DNA from: Roseiconus nitratireducens
GTDB lineage: Bacteria; Planctomycetota; Planctomycetia; Pirellulales; Pirellulaceae
Direction of reading: 5' to 3'
DNA length: 64,000 bases
NCBI RefSeq assembly: GCF_008629675.1
Contig: NZ_VWOX01000005.1
Span: forward strand, 1-64,000
In this document: positions 54,113 through 63,463 of the stretch, in pieces
How positions within the stretch are numbered: the stretch's first letter is position 1
Layout: every line of letters starts with the position of its first letter
Program-made: the position numbers and the translations under genes
The notes under the pieces: generated by a model
Databases searched by the model: none
What the model was told of the DNA's origin: nothing
What the model saw: only the letters and a program-made list of their open reading frames with translations

Positions 54113-55576
54113 TCAGGGTTCGACCGCCGTCTCACCGGCGGCCCGGTCGTGCTGTTCCCTCAATTGCTGCATCGTTTCCACGATCGCCTCGGCCTGCCTG
54201 CGGATCGCCGTCTTCCCGTCGCCACTCCGCATCGCCTCCATTCCTTCGTCTTGGAATTGATCGATGTCCCTCCATTCCATCGACCAGTTCTTCAGCTTCG
54301 CCGCTTCGCGCAGCTCCTGGACGGTCTTGCCCAAACGATCAAACAGTGCCTGGCCGGGATCGGATCGGTAACGTCGATAGGGACCTTTGCCGCCGTTACA
54401 CCGCGACCGACCGGACGACACCGAATCGCCGTGGTAGGTGCGCCGCCGTGTCTGACGTCGGAGCGCGGTGTACGACGTCGTCGTGATCACACCGGCGATG
54501 ATTGCACCGACCAGCGTGATGATCATGGAACCCTGCAGCTGCAGGTACCGGAACGCGATGGCGGCCATCAAGCACAGGGCCGTCGCGGTCGCCGAAGTCA
54601 CCGTGCCCCAGAACGCACTGTTGTCGCCCGAGTTTGACGGAGGGGCGGGGACGTGATGATCGACCAGGGGACCATCGGTCACCGACACGACCACGACGGT
54701 ACTGTTGTCGGGGCCGCCGCGGAGGTTGGCCAAATCGACCAGCACCTGAACAGCCAACTCATCGGGCAAGCAGTCCAACAGCGTCGCGATTTCGACGTCA
54801 TCGACTTGTCCGGAAAGACCATCGCTGCACAACAGAAAGCGATCGCCGGGATGAACTTCGAACGGACCTTCCATGTCGATCTGGACGTTCTCATTGGGCC
54901 CCAGCGAGCGTGTGATCACGTTCTTTGGCAACGCCTGACCGAGCGCGCTATCGGGATGGACCTGGCCGCTGGCTTGCACTTCCCAAACCAGGGAATGGTC
55001 AAACGTCAGCTGTTCCAACACGCCGGCGCGCAACCGGTACACGCGGGAATCACCGACGTGGGCGACGATCGCTCCCTGAGGCAACAGCGCCAACGTGCTG
55101 GCGGTCGTCCCCATGTTATGAAATTCCGGGTTTTGCTGACCGCGCTGGTAGATCTCGTTGTTGGCGTCACTGACCGCCAACCGCAAAGAGTCCTTGGCGT
55201 CCTCCGGCGAAGCCCGGAAGTAATGCATGGCGATCAACTCGGTCGCCATCCGGCTGGCCAGCTCGCCGGCGGCGTGGGCTCCCATTCCGTCGGCGACGAT
55301 GAACAGGTGCCCGCGGCGTTGAAACCGGTCCATCGAACCGGCGGGAATCACCGAATGGGAATCCTGGTTGTTCGTCCGGCGCATACCGACATCGGTTCGC
55401 GACGCGCAGGCGACTCCAGGATTCCAGGATTCCGACACCGATTGATAATTCCGAGTGGTCGTGGATGTGAAGTTGGCTTTGCCCGCCGATCCGGATTTCC
55501 TGCGATCGGCTGGAGACAACACAGGCCCTACGGCAACACCGGGTTGCCAAAATGTGGTTCCGAGCGACACCGCCAC
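54113..55576 (-). CDS. PP2C-family serine/threonine phosphatase with membrane helices
   Basis: The 487-residue protein has a PPM/PP2C domain at about residues 55-305 with the metal-binding Asp motifs intact: 'RRTNNQDSHSV', 'FIVADGMGAHAAGE', 'VAHVGDSRVYRL', 'LLCSDGLSGQV' and 'GGPDNSTVVVV'. Two membrane helices follow (about 330-375), then a Ser/Thr-rich basic linker and a C-terminal coiled helix. It should dephosphorylate Ser/Thr phosphoproteins and be membrane-tethered, catalytic side in the cytoplasm. It is upstream of the RegB-like kinase. Confidence 0.9.
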   Translation of the reverse strand: MAVSLGTTFWQPGVAVGPVLSPADRRKSGSAGKANFTSTTTRNYQSVSESWNPGVACASRTDVGMRRTNNQDSHSVIPAGSMDRFQRRGHLFIVADGMGAHAAGELASRMATELIAMHYFRASPEDAKDSLRLAVSDANNEIYQRGQQNPEFHNMGTTASTLALLPQGAIVAHVGDSRVYRLRAGVLEQLTFDHSLVWEVQASGQVHPDSALGQALPKNVITRSLGPNENVQIDMEGPFEVHPGDRFLLCSDGLSGQVDDVEIATLLDCLPDELAVQVLVDLANLRGGPDNSTVVVVSVTDGPLVDHHVPAPPSNSGDNSAFWGTVTSATATALCLMAAIAFRYLQLQGSMIITLVGAIIAGVITTTSYTALRRQTRRRTYHGDSVSSGRSRCNGGKGPYRRYRSDPGQALFDRLGKTVQELREAAKLKNWSMEWRDIDQFQDEGMEAMRSGDGKTAIRRQAEAIVETMQQLREQHDRAAGETAVEP

Positions 55577-55805
55577 CGCCGGTCCATTGTGCTACGCGTC
55601 AACGGCGTGCCGTATCCGCACTCCCCCGCGGTGGACCGCCCGTCCCCCTGTCGTGGTCTGGCTCTCTGCCATGCGTCGACCGCCCCTTTGCCGTCCGCGC
55701 CTCGGTCGCATGCCGCCTGGCCATCGAACCCTACCGTATTTCCGTCCAAGTGCCGCGGATCCAACACAGCACCTAGCCAAAATACCAAGAAACGTGATCG
55801 TTTCA

Positions 55806-56408
55806 TTACCATTGGAACCGATTCCCCCAGGTTCCGGCAAACACTTGCTCCGAAATCGGCCGCCGCTGACGCGGCCCAGCCTCACGTGCCGCCAACGTTT
55901 TATCCTCATCGTTCTGTGGCGGATCAACAACGGGATATCCGATCGCAATCGCGGTTGCCGGCTCAAAATCTTCCGGGATCTGATACTCCGTGCGGATTTG
56001 GCTGAGATTGACTCCCGCCATCTGATGGGCTTGCAACCCCAGGGCCGCGGCTTGCAGGGCCAGGTGGGCGGCGGCCTGTCCGAGATCATGCAACGCGACC
56101 CGATTCGGATTCTCGTTACGTGAAAACTTCGTGCGATAGGCGGTCAGAATCAACACGCCGGCGTTCGCGGCCCAAGCACGGTTGGCTTCTAATAGACACC
56201 CCAGCGCCTTGTCGAAGGCCGCCGAATCCTCGCGTTCGGCGAGGATCCACCGCCACGGTTGTTCGTTGAAACTGCTGGCCGCCCAGCGAGCCGCTTCAAA
56301 GCAGCGTCGTAACTTCTCCGGCTCGACGCCGCGACGTTCGAATCGATACGGACTCCAACGCCGATTGACGGCATCCAGAACGTCCTGTTCGGTTGGATTG
56401 ACAGACAT
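55806..56408 (-). CDS. Nitroreductase-family flavoprotein
   Basis: ATG at 56408 gives 200 residues, the family norm. The pattern RRWSPYRFERRGVEPEKLRRCFEAARWAASSFNEQPWRWILAERED is the FMN-binding N-terminal half (Arg and Ser/Asn/Gln/Pro residues that hold FMN). 'HDLGQAAAHLALQAAALGLQAHQMAG' is the dimer and substrate helix. Members reduce nitro groups, quinones or related acceptors with NAD(P)H. The frame extends further upstream, but only the M at 56408 begins conserved sequence. Confidence 0.9.
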   Translation of the reverse strand: MSVNPTEQDVLDAVNRRWSPYRFERRGVEPEKLRRCFEAARWAASSFNEQPWRWILAEREDSAAFDKALGCLLEANRAWAANAGVLILTAYRTKFSRNENPNRVALHDLGQAAAHLALQAAALGLQAHQMAGVNLSQIRTEYQIPEDFEPATAIAIGYPVVDPPQNDEDKTLAAREAGPRQRRPISEQVFAGTWGNRFQW

Positions 56409-56679
56409 CACAGACTGGAAACGGGGGCACGGTGGTCCAGAGCTGGAAACGGCATTCGGCACGTCAAACCGCCTGCCGGTCGAAATCGGCGTCGGACGGT
56501 TCGTCGCCGATGATATCGACTTCGCGGTCGATCGTGCGATCCGTGCGACCGGATTGCCGCAAAGTACGCCAGATCGTTCTAAAGTTTGCCGCCCAGCGCT
56601 CCGCTTGTCGGTTCTTCGCCGCTGATGACCGCACCATGGCAACTGCCGTCACCGGGACAGATCTAATTCACCCGCGGGT
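56409..56679. other. Intergenic stretch
   Basis: 271 bases between two leftward genes. It contains no accepted gene. It ends in 'cgcgggttcactcgcgcg' just before the next stop codon, a short inverted segment that may help termination of the GAF/SpoIIE-like gene. Confidence 0.35.
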
Positions 56680-58338
56680 TCACTCGCGCGTGAGTGCAAC
56701 CAGGCCCCGTTCATTCCGTGTGGGAAACGCGGCCATCTCGCGTCGGACCACGGCCAGCGGACTGTCGGAACCGCCGGCCGCCTTCTTCAGGCAACACCCC
56801 AGCAGATCCTGACCGATGCCGTCGGCGGCCAACCCGGGGCCGTAGGCGAGCAGGGTTTCGCCGCTGCCCAGATGGAAGGTCGAGTGGAAAAATTCTGCGT
56901 CCATCGCGCTGGCCAACGGCGTGGTGCCCGAGCCGATCAGGGGACGGTAGCCGTACTTGCTGGCGACCAATCCGCCCAACTGCCCCGCCGACACGACTTC
57001 GCCTTCGCCCGTGTCGGGATCCAGTCGCGCGTACAGCATTCCCAACAACTGCTCCGCCGTGTTGGTCTGCCACAGCGTGTCGTTGGTGCGCTGCATCAGT
57101 TGCGGCAGGCTGTGTCGGTACCCGCAGTGAGCCGTCAGGGCGGCCCGGGCAATCGCGGCAACCATCGCGCCGCTGGCCGTGCAATCCTCCGCCTGCGCCA
57201 ACGCGATCATCAGGGAACCATCGGGCAGGACATCCCAGGCATGCCATCCGACGGCCCAGTCGTTGTGCGATTCGATCATCCCGTCGACGGACCAGCCTTC
57301 CGCCAACTGGATGCCCACCGGCAGCGAAGTGAATTGCCATGCGGCGACGTCGCGGACGGCTTCCAGCGCTTGGCGGCGCGACGTTTCGTGACGCGCGGAG
57401 ACGGCTTCGGACAGGTGCAGCGTGATTTGCGCCGCTGCCATCTTCGCGACTGAGGCCACGGATTCTCCCAGCGGGATCGGCTTGTCGCGAAACAGCCACA
57501 GGGTCCCGATGGGAAGGTCTCCCTTGTACAGCGCCGCGCACACCGCAGCGCCGGCCGGTTCGGGCGCGCACCAGGTGGCTGCCGCCGGTCCGGTCAGATC
57601 ATCAATCAGCACCACATCCTGCACCAGGGCTTCCAGGTCGGCGCGGCTTCCCCGAAGCGATCGCGGTTGGGCGCGCAACCGATCGGCCGGCAGGCCGGTC
57701 ATCGCGCGCAAATTTAAATACTGCGTTTGATCGTCCAGCATGTAGATCGCCGCGGCGTCGAAGCCGATCGATTCGACGGCCAGTTGAAGCGTCTCCTGAA
57801 CGGCCTGGGCGCCTCGCTGGGAGGGTTGGAACCCGATCGCCGCGGTCGCATGAGCCGCCAGTTCGACTTCCTGACGCCGGATGACCGATTGCAACTGATC
57901 GATTTCGGCGACCATTGATGAGGCCAATTTTGCCAGCTCGGCCGCGTTGGCCCGCACCACCGGCGGGTGCGAAGGTCCCGGCTGGTCCCCCATCAGGTCC
58001 AGGTCGACCGTCGGTAACACGTCGATCTGATCGCCGCCGTGCTGATCGTCGATCCGCCACCCGGTCGCCGCCGAAAACGCGTTCCAAAACTGCTCCTTCG
58101 AAGACGGCTGCGAAGAACGCGCGAGGGAACGGTCATCACCGCGATGGACGCGCAGATAATTGGGGACCGGTGGTGTAGTCACGAAAAAGAACCCGGGCTT
58201 GAGGAATGCTTGGATGAATCCGGTCGCGACACTCTGTCCGAATGAGCCGCGCCCAAGGCAGTCCTTGCCGAGTTGCTTTCGAGAGCCGGAACGCCGCTGC
58301 CTGACGGGGGCGGCTGTCCGTTTGCTGTCGAAAGACAT
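56680..58338 (-). CDS. GAF plus SpoIIE-like domain protein, probable pseudophosphatase
   Basis: The 552-residue protein has a basic leader, a coiled linker, a GAF domain at about residues 155-315 ('ESIGFDAAAIYMLDDQTQYLNLRAMTGLPADRL'), and a C-terminal PPM/SpoIIE-like domain from about 340. In that domain the usual 'VGGDFYD' is VGWHAWD and the 'GDVSGKG' motif is 'AQAEDCTASG', so metal-binding Asp residues appear lost. The final 'DD' strand is also missing. It may bind partners rather than cleave phosphate. The GAF domain would sense a small ligand. No partner switching genes (anti-sigma or STAS) are nearby. Confidence 0.75.
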   Translation of the reverse strand: MSFDSKRTAAPVRQRRSGSRKQLGKDCLGRGSFGQSVATGFIQAFLKPGFFFVTTPPVPNYLRVHRGDDRSLARSSQPSSKEQFWNAFSAATGWRIDDQHGGDQIDVLPTVDLDLMGDQPGPSHPPVVRANAAELAKLASSMVAEIDQLQSVIRRQEVELAAHATAAIGFQPSQRGAQAVQETLQLAVESIGFDAAAIYMLDDQTQYLNLRAMTGLPADRLRAQPRSLRGSRADLEALVQDVVLIDDLTGPAAATWCAPEPAGAAVCAALYKGDLPIGTLWLFRDKPIPLGESVASVAKMAAAQITLHLSEAVSARHETSRRQALEAVRDVAAWQFTSLPVGIQLAEGWSVDGMIESHNDWAVGWHAWDVLPDGSLMIALAQAEDCTASGAMVAAIARAALTAHCGYRHSLPQLMQRTNDTLWQTNTAEQLLGMLYARLDPDTGEGEVVSAGQLGGLVASKYGYRPLIGSGTTPLASAMDAEFFHSTFHLGSGETLLAYGPGLAADGIGQDLLGCCLKKAAGGSDSPLAVVRREMAAFPTRNERGLVALTRE

Positions 58339-58726
58339 CCGTTCTTGGATGGGGTATCACGGTGAGCTATCGACCCGACCTGAAAGACTCGCTGAACCGA
58401 TTTGCCGTCAAAGTCAACGAAGTCGGGCGGGACCGTCCCTTGATCCGCACAACCGCTGCGACCGAAAGCGTCGCGAAGCGTGCCGCAGTCGCACGCATCG
58501 ATCGGCCGCACCGATTCATCCGCCAAACCGGTCAATCACTACAAGTGGCGCAATGCGTGTTTTGCCAAAAACCGAAGGTGACGAACCAAATCCGGTCGAA
58601 GGAAAGAACGCGGCTAATCCGCCGAATCGAACCTTCGTCGGTGGACGCGGACAGGTCACGCCGCGGTTGCCGTTCGCTGCGGAATCGTCGCCTTACTGAA
58701 ATGTTGACTGGGAACAGGATGCCCCG
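58339..58726. other. Divergent intergenic region
   Basis: 388 bases between the GAF/SpoIIE gene and a secreted protein gene. It should hold promoters in both directions, but no clear hexamer pair, riboswitch or repeat is seen. Confidence 0.4.
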
Positions 58727-59515
58727 ATGAAACGCACCACCATGCCCCATCACGCGTCGCTTGGATCGCGTGTTCGAACCTGCCTTCCGTTCGCGGCGGT
58801 CCTGCTGGGGTCGCTGGTCGGAACGTCCGCCGCCCACGGGCACCATCCAAACAAGGAGTGCCAACCGGTCTGGCCACGGATCGACTGCATTCCCCCGCTG
58901 GGCAACAACCTGCCCATTGGATACCGGCGGAAGTACAACCGCCCCAGTTACATCGAGGGCAAGATCGCCTACTGGATCGCCCCCAGCAGCCAGGAAGCCA
59001 TGGCCTGGCACCGAGCCGTCCATGCCGGCGCGTACCAGAAGCCCAAAAAACACCTGCGTCTGGAGCAGCACTACTTCTATCCCAAGCCTTGGCAAGCCCT
59101 GACGGTCGGTCCGCGCCGTCCAGTCAACGATCCCGACAACGTCTACGGCACCATCGACATCAATCAGACGGAAATGATGGACGCTCCCGAAGTCGATGTG
59201 GAAGAATCCGACGACACGATCGCGCCGGAAGTCTTGGAGGAAACCTTGGACGTCCCGGAAGAGATTCCCGCCGACGCGATCGAATCGCAATTGGACCTTC
59301 CGCCCGCCGACGCTCCGGGTGCCGAAGCCGCCGAGGGATCGCCGGTTCTGCAAGGTCCTGACACGGACAGCGGAGCCCTGCTGGGTCCGGCCCGCAGTGG
59401 CGTGCGGACCGCATCACGGAATGCTTCGGCCGCCGGTGTTTCGCGCCGCAGTGTTTCACGCCCCACCGGCACGACGTCGAAACCGTCTTCGTTTCGGCAA
59501 TTGCTGGGACTTTAA
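58727..59515 (+). CDS. Secreted protein of unknown function with acidic tail
   Basis: The 262-residue protein opens with a signal peptide (ASLGSRVRTCLPFAAVLLGSLVGTSAAHG). The mature N-terminal 100 residues, with Cys, His, Trp and Tyr ('PNKECQPVWPRIDCIPPLGNNLPIGYRRKYNRPSYIEGKIAYWIAPSSQEAMAWHRAVH'), form the conserved-looking part. An acidic segment (about 150-200) and a Ser/Thr/Arg-rich end follow. It is 304 bases upstream of the TolC-family gene and may be cotranscribed. No family is recognised. Confidence 0.65.
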   Translation: MKRTTMPHHASLGSRVRTCLPFAAVLLGSLVGTSAAHGHHPNKECQPVWPRIDCIPPLGNNLPIGYRRKYNRPSYIEGKIAYWIAPSSQEAMAWHRAVHAGAYQKPKKHLRLEQHYFYPKPWQALTVGPRRPVNDPDNVYGTIDINQTEMMDAPEVDVEESDDTIAPEVLEETLDVPEEIPADAIESQLDLPPADAPGAEAAEGSPVLQGPDTDSGALLGPARSGVRTASRNASAAGVSRRSVSRPTGTTSKPSSFRQLLGL

Positions 59516-59819
59516 GCCCAGTCGTACGGGCGGTGCCCGACGTTACCACGCGATAGAATTGGCGGCCGAGCACCCACCGGCGGCGGCCGCCGGAGCGTCT
59601 GATCGGATTCTTCAGATTTTTCTTTAGAACCGTCAAAGTTTACCACCGCCGACTCCGATACCAACTCTCGGACAAGGTTCCTGCCGACGTCGCGTGACGC
59701 TCCGGTGGAATCTTGGTGGGGGGCTTCCATTTGGACTGCCCGTGGCGAATCTGGTCTTGATGCGATCCTCCTTCGCATCGGAGTGCCGGTTGACGCTGCG
59801 GCCTAGGGAAGCTCAGGGC
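59516..59819. other. Intergenic stretch before the TolC-family gene
   Basis: 304 bases. A ccggcggcggccgccgg palindrome and a short tctga/tcaga hairpin with 'tttttcttt' after it (about 59600-59630) may terminate the upstream gene. No other feature is seen. Confidence 0.35.
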
Positions 59820-62324
59820 ATGAACAGCTTGCTGTTTCGCATTGCGGCAAACGTGCAACTCGCATTGGCGATTGTGTTGGCGACTGGATGTACGCCAACG
59901 CAACCGTTCTTCGTCAACGAGTCGCCGGACTTGCAGCATTATCTCAATTCGGCCACGTCGATCGAATATCCCGACGTCGAAGTCGCAAGCCTGGCGGAAA
60001 CCACCCAGGCCTTGCCGCCTCTGACGCTGGGCAATCACGACTACGAATTCTGGAATCTGTCGCTGGAAGAATGCGTCTCGATCGCGCTGGAAAATGCGCG
60101 AATCTTTCCGACCACCGGCGGGACGGCCGAACTGCGGCAAAACATCGCCGCCCAGTTTGTCAGTGGAACGCCCGACCAGTTCGGCAGCATCTACGATGTC
60201 GCCGTCCAGCAGACGACCACCCAATCGGTTCCGCTGACGACCGACGGCAACGGCAACCGCCTGCTGCCTCGCGGCGTGGTGCGTGCCAATCAGGTCGGCG
60301 GCGTGGAAGACGCCTTGGCAGAGTTCGACGCGGTCGCCAGCGGATTCATCGACCTGTCGACGACCGACCGTCCGCAGAACGTCGGTGCCAACAACACCAT
60401 CAACCCGCAGAACCTGGTCGCGCAGAACACCACGCAACAGGCCGCTCTGAGCAAACGGCTGGCGACCGGTGGCGTCGCCACCTTGCGGCAGCAAACGCTG
60501 TACTCGCGCAACAACACGCCGATCAACGCCAACGCCCGCGCCGTGCCCAGCGACTACACCGCCGTGCTGGAAGCCCAAGTCCAGCACCCGCTGATGCGTA
60601 ATCGCGGCACCTACATCAACCGAATCCCCGTCGTCCTGGCCAGCCTGAACGAAGATATCTCGATCGCCGAATTCGAAGGACAGATCCGCAACCTGGTTCG
60701 CGACGTCGAAGTCGCTTACTGGGACCTGTACCTGGCTTACCGAAACGTCTCCACCGGGATCATCGCCCGCAACAGTGCCTTGGCGACCGCCGAATTCGCA
60801 AAGTTGAATCTGGAAGCCGGTGTCGGCACGATCCAAGAACTGGCCCAGGCTGTCGGCCAGTACTACACCTTTCGCGGCCGGCTGGAAGCGGCCTTGGCCG
60901 GTTCCAACCTTCCCGGCGACGATCGCAACGGCGTGTACGGCCGGGAACGAGCGTTGCGTGAGCTGATGGGGCTGTCCGCCACCGACGGCCGGCTGATCCG
61001 ACCGATCCAGGAACCCACTGTCGCGCGGGTCGAATTTGAATGGACCGATTCGATCGCGCAAATGCTGTACCTGATGCCCGAACTGCGTCGCACCAAGTAC
61101 CGCATCAAACAAGCCGAACTGGAAATGGCCTTGGCAAAGAATCAGGTGCTGCCCGACGTGAACCTGTCCCTGCTATATCGCTGGGTCGGCGTGGGCGACA
61201 CGCTGGGACCTCCCGGACGACGTGACCAACGATTCCCGGCCGCGGGTAGCAGCGCCCTGGGGGAACTGACCAGCGGTGACTACCAGGAAGGTGCGGTGCG
61301 ATTGGAAATCTCGCAACCGGTCGGCGTGCGGCGTGAACTGGCACGCATCCGCAACACACAAATCCGACTCAAACGCGAAAAAATCTACCTGCAGGATCAG
61401 GAACGCTTCGCGGTCAGCCAGCTGAGTGACGCGGTGGCCTTAGCGGCGTCGCACTATGGCCTGATTCGAACCAACGCTCAACGCTGGCAAGCCGCCGAAC
61501 AGGAAGTGGAAACCCGGCTGGTCGAGTACCAGAAGGGACTCAGCCCGGTCAACGTCGTGCTGCAAAGTCAGGAACGATTGGCGGAAGCTCGCGTCGCCTA
61601 CTACCGAGCCCTGACCGAATACAACAAGTCACTCAACTACGTCGATTATCTCAAGGGCACGCTGCTGGCGAACAGCAACATCACCCTTCGCGAAGGCCCC
61701 TGGAACAGCAAGGCTTACTGCGACGCATTGGAACGGGCACGTGAGCGTGCCGCCGGACATCAACTGCAATACGGCGTCACCCGACCCGAGGTCGTGCGTC
61801 GTGGTCCTGTCAAAGATGCCGAAGCGGCTGTGGGCATCATGGGTCTGAGCGACAACTCGGAGGGTCAACTGGTCCCCGGTCAGATGATTCCGGGTGCCAA
61901 CGCTCCGATGGACTTGGAACCGTCGGTTCCGGGACTGAACGCTCCGCAAGGACTGAACGCTCCCAACCAAGACGCGCCGGTTCCGGTCGAAGACATTCCG
62001 CTGGGCGAAATGGGAACGCCCGCAGAAATGTTCGAACCGGCCGGCGAGGCTCCCTCGTTGGAACCGCTATCGCAACCCCGCAACGCGGCACCGGCCGGTC
62101 AGGGCGAGAAAAGCATCCTGACCCCGGAAGCACTGCCGGCCCCATCGGGCAACCAAGCGGTCGCTCCGATGAGCTATCAGACTCCGGTCGGCACGGGACT
62201 GCGTTCGGGCGGCTCAGCCGCTCCCGCGCCGGTCAACCGAATCCCGCTGGGCCAACCACTGCCCGGTCAAAACGCATCGGGTCCAAACCCATCCGGTCAA
62301 ACGACCGTCACGACCGCCGACTAG
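59820..62324 (+). CDS. TolC-family outer-membrane efflux lipoprotein
   Basis: ATG at 59820 gives 834 residues, much longer than the usual 450 for TolC. The N terminus is a lipoprotein signal with lipobox LATGC (residues 19-23). Outer membrane efflux protein (OEP) helical segments are seen at about 280-390 ('EDISIAEFEGQIRNLVRDVEVAYWDLYLAYRNVSTGIIARNSALATAEFAKLNLEAGVGTIQELAQA') and 430-620. A Pro/Asn/Ala-rich tail of about 180 residues is unusual. It should form the outer channel of an export pump; inner parts are not nearby. A clear terminator follows. Confidence 0.87.
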   Translation: MNSLLFRIAANVQLALAIVLATGCTPTQPFFVNESPDLQHYLNSATSIEYPDVEVASLAETTQALPPLTLGNHDYEFWNLSLEECVSIALENARIFPTTGGTAELRQNIAAQFVSGTPDQFGSIYDVAVQQTTTQSVPLTTDGNGNRLLPRGVVRANQVGGVEDALAEFDAVASGFIDLSTTDRPQNVGANNTINPQNLVAQNTTQQAALSKRLATGGVATLRQQTLYSRNNTPINANARAVPSDYTAVLEAQVQHPLMRNRGTYINRIPVVLASLNEDISIAEFEGQIRNLVRDVEVAYWDLYLAYRNVSTGIIARNSALATAEFAKLNLEAGVGTIQELAQAVGQYYTFRGRLEAALAGSNLPGDDRNGVYGRERALRELMGLSATDGRLIRPIQEPTVARVEFEWTDSIAQMLYLMPELRRTKYRIKQAELEMALAKNQVLPDVNLSLLYRWVGVGDTLGPPGRRDQRFPAAGSSALGELTSGDYQEGAVRLEISQPVGVRRELARIRNTQIRLKREKIYLQDQERFAVSQLSDAVALAASHYGLIRTNAQRWQAAEQEVETRLVEYQKGLSPVNVVLQSQERLAEARVAYYRALTEYNKSLNYVDYLKGTLLANSNITLREGPWNSKAYCDALERARERAAGHQLQYGVTRPEVVRRGPVKDAEAAVGIMGLSDNSEGQLVPGQMIPGANAPMDLEPSVPGLNAPQGLNAPNQDAPVPVEDIPLGEMGTPAEMFEPAGEAPSLEPLSQPRNAAPAGQGEKSILTPEALPAPSGNQAVAPMSYQTPVGTGLRSGGSAAPAPVNRIPLGQPLPGQNASGPNPSGQTTVTTAD

Positions 62325-62414
62325 GCGATCGCATCACCATCCATCCGTAGGGCGGAGGAACCGCAGGCCGGCCCCGAATTCGCGTCGGGAACCATGCCGA
62401 TCCTGCAAACGACT

Positions 62415-62449
62415 AGCTCGAGTCGCATCGCAAGGTGCCTCGAGCTTTT
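62415..62449 (+). terminator. Rho-independent terminator after the TolC-family gene
   Basis: agctcgag (62415-62422) pairs perfectly with ctcgagct (62439-62446), followed by TTTT (62446-62449). It lies 90 bases after the gene. Confidence 0.75.
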
Positions 62450-62511
62450 CGTCGTTTCCATCCAGGTTCGTTCGCGGAGACGCGTCCGCTGGAGCTCACT
62501 CCGCAAACGGG

Positions 62512-62871
62512 TCAGGCGACTTCGTCGTAAATCAGCGTCTGATCGATCCAGATCCGAAACCGGCGGATCCGCAGACCGCGGGAGAATTCGATTTCCATCC
62601 GGCCACTGCGTTGCTGCGGGTCCAACTCCACCGGCAACCGGAACTCCGCTTGGCGCCGGATCGCCATCCAGCTGATCTGGCCCCAGACCGTGTGCCCGTC
62701 CAGCTCGATGGTCTGGCGGAACCACCAACCGGAGTAGACAAATCGGAGTCTGACCGGATGGGAAACTTGCACCACCCGATAGAGGAAAGTGCCGCGGACT
62801 AATTCGGCGTGTTCACCGAAGAAGCCAGGTTGGCCGGCGGTGGCGGTGGTCACGGCGTAGGGATTGGTCAT
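62512..62871 (-). CDS. Hypothetical protein, beta-rich
   Basis: The 119-residue protein begins MTNPYAVTTATA, a start seen in many short planctomycete proteins. It is beta-rich with aromatic residues: 'LYRVVQVSHPVRLRFVYSGWWFRQTIELDGHTVWGQISWMAI' and 'RMEIEFSRGLRIRRFRIWIDQTLIYD'. No signal peptide or membrane helix is present. The family is not recognised. It converges on the TolC-family gene. Confidence 0.65.
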   Translation of the reverse strand: MTNPYAVTTATAGQPGFFGEHAELVRGTFLYRVVQVSHPVRLRFVYSGWWFRQTIELDGHTVWGQISWMAIRRQAEFRLPVELDPQQRSGRMEIEFSRGLRIRRFRIWIDQTLIYDEVA

Positions 62872-63002
62872 CGGCGTGGGGTCGTCAATCGGAGATTTGA
62901 CCGAGACAAATCGAGATTTCCCGGCATGCTTTCAAGGCGACGGCTAATCTGGTTCACAGGGGTCGTTTTACTGGGCGTTGTCGAATAGCTGGACAGCGAT
63001 GC

Positions 63003-63112
63003 GTTCAATCAAAAACACCGTGATTTGCGGTGCAATGAGCGGCAAGGCGCTAGCCGCCGGTTGAGGCGAGAAAACCCGCGGCTAGCGCCGGCTAGCGCCA
63101 CGCGGCTCACCC
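63003..63112. repeat. Dispersed repeat, copy B
   Basis: Second copy of the element at 40388-40477, longer by about 20 bases because of an added 'gctagcgccg' duplicate. The rest of 62872-63463 has no gene except the promoter at 63374 and the start of the next gene. Confidence 0.85.
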
Positions 63113-63373
63113 ACCCTGATAAGGGGCTAGGCGTCAATAACGTGCAGCACCTAAAGGGGCATTCTGGCTTTTGAGGTCCGACATTTCGGACAGGGCCTCG
63201 CCCGCCCGCCGCTAGATTCTGCGGAACCCAAAACCACCCCAACAGACCAACCAACAGAACCCCAGAAGGGGCATTTGGTCTGCAGCGAGATTCTGGGTCA
63301 GTCGGATCGAATCGGTTCGAACACAACACCGCCATCAAGACCTTCCTAAATTGCCAAAATTGCGTTTGTAGCG

Positions 63374-63402
63374 TTGAAAGCGCCTTTTGACGGTTCTATA
63401 GT
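63374..63402 (+). promoter_or_regulatory. Strong sigma70-like promoter for the 63464 gene
   Basis: TTGAAA (63374-63379), a 17-base spacer and TATAGT (63397-63402), close to consensus. Transcription would begin near 63409, about 55 bases before the start codon. Confidence 0.65.
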
Positions 63403-63463
63403 CGAGCACAGTCGGGGGATCCGCTGGATAGATCTAAGCAAGAAAATAGCAAAGGTATAGGCA

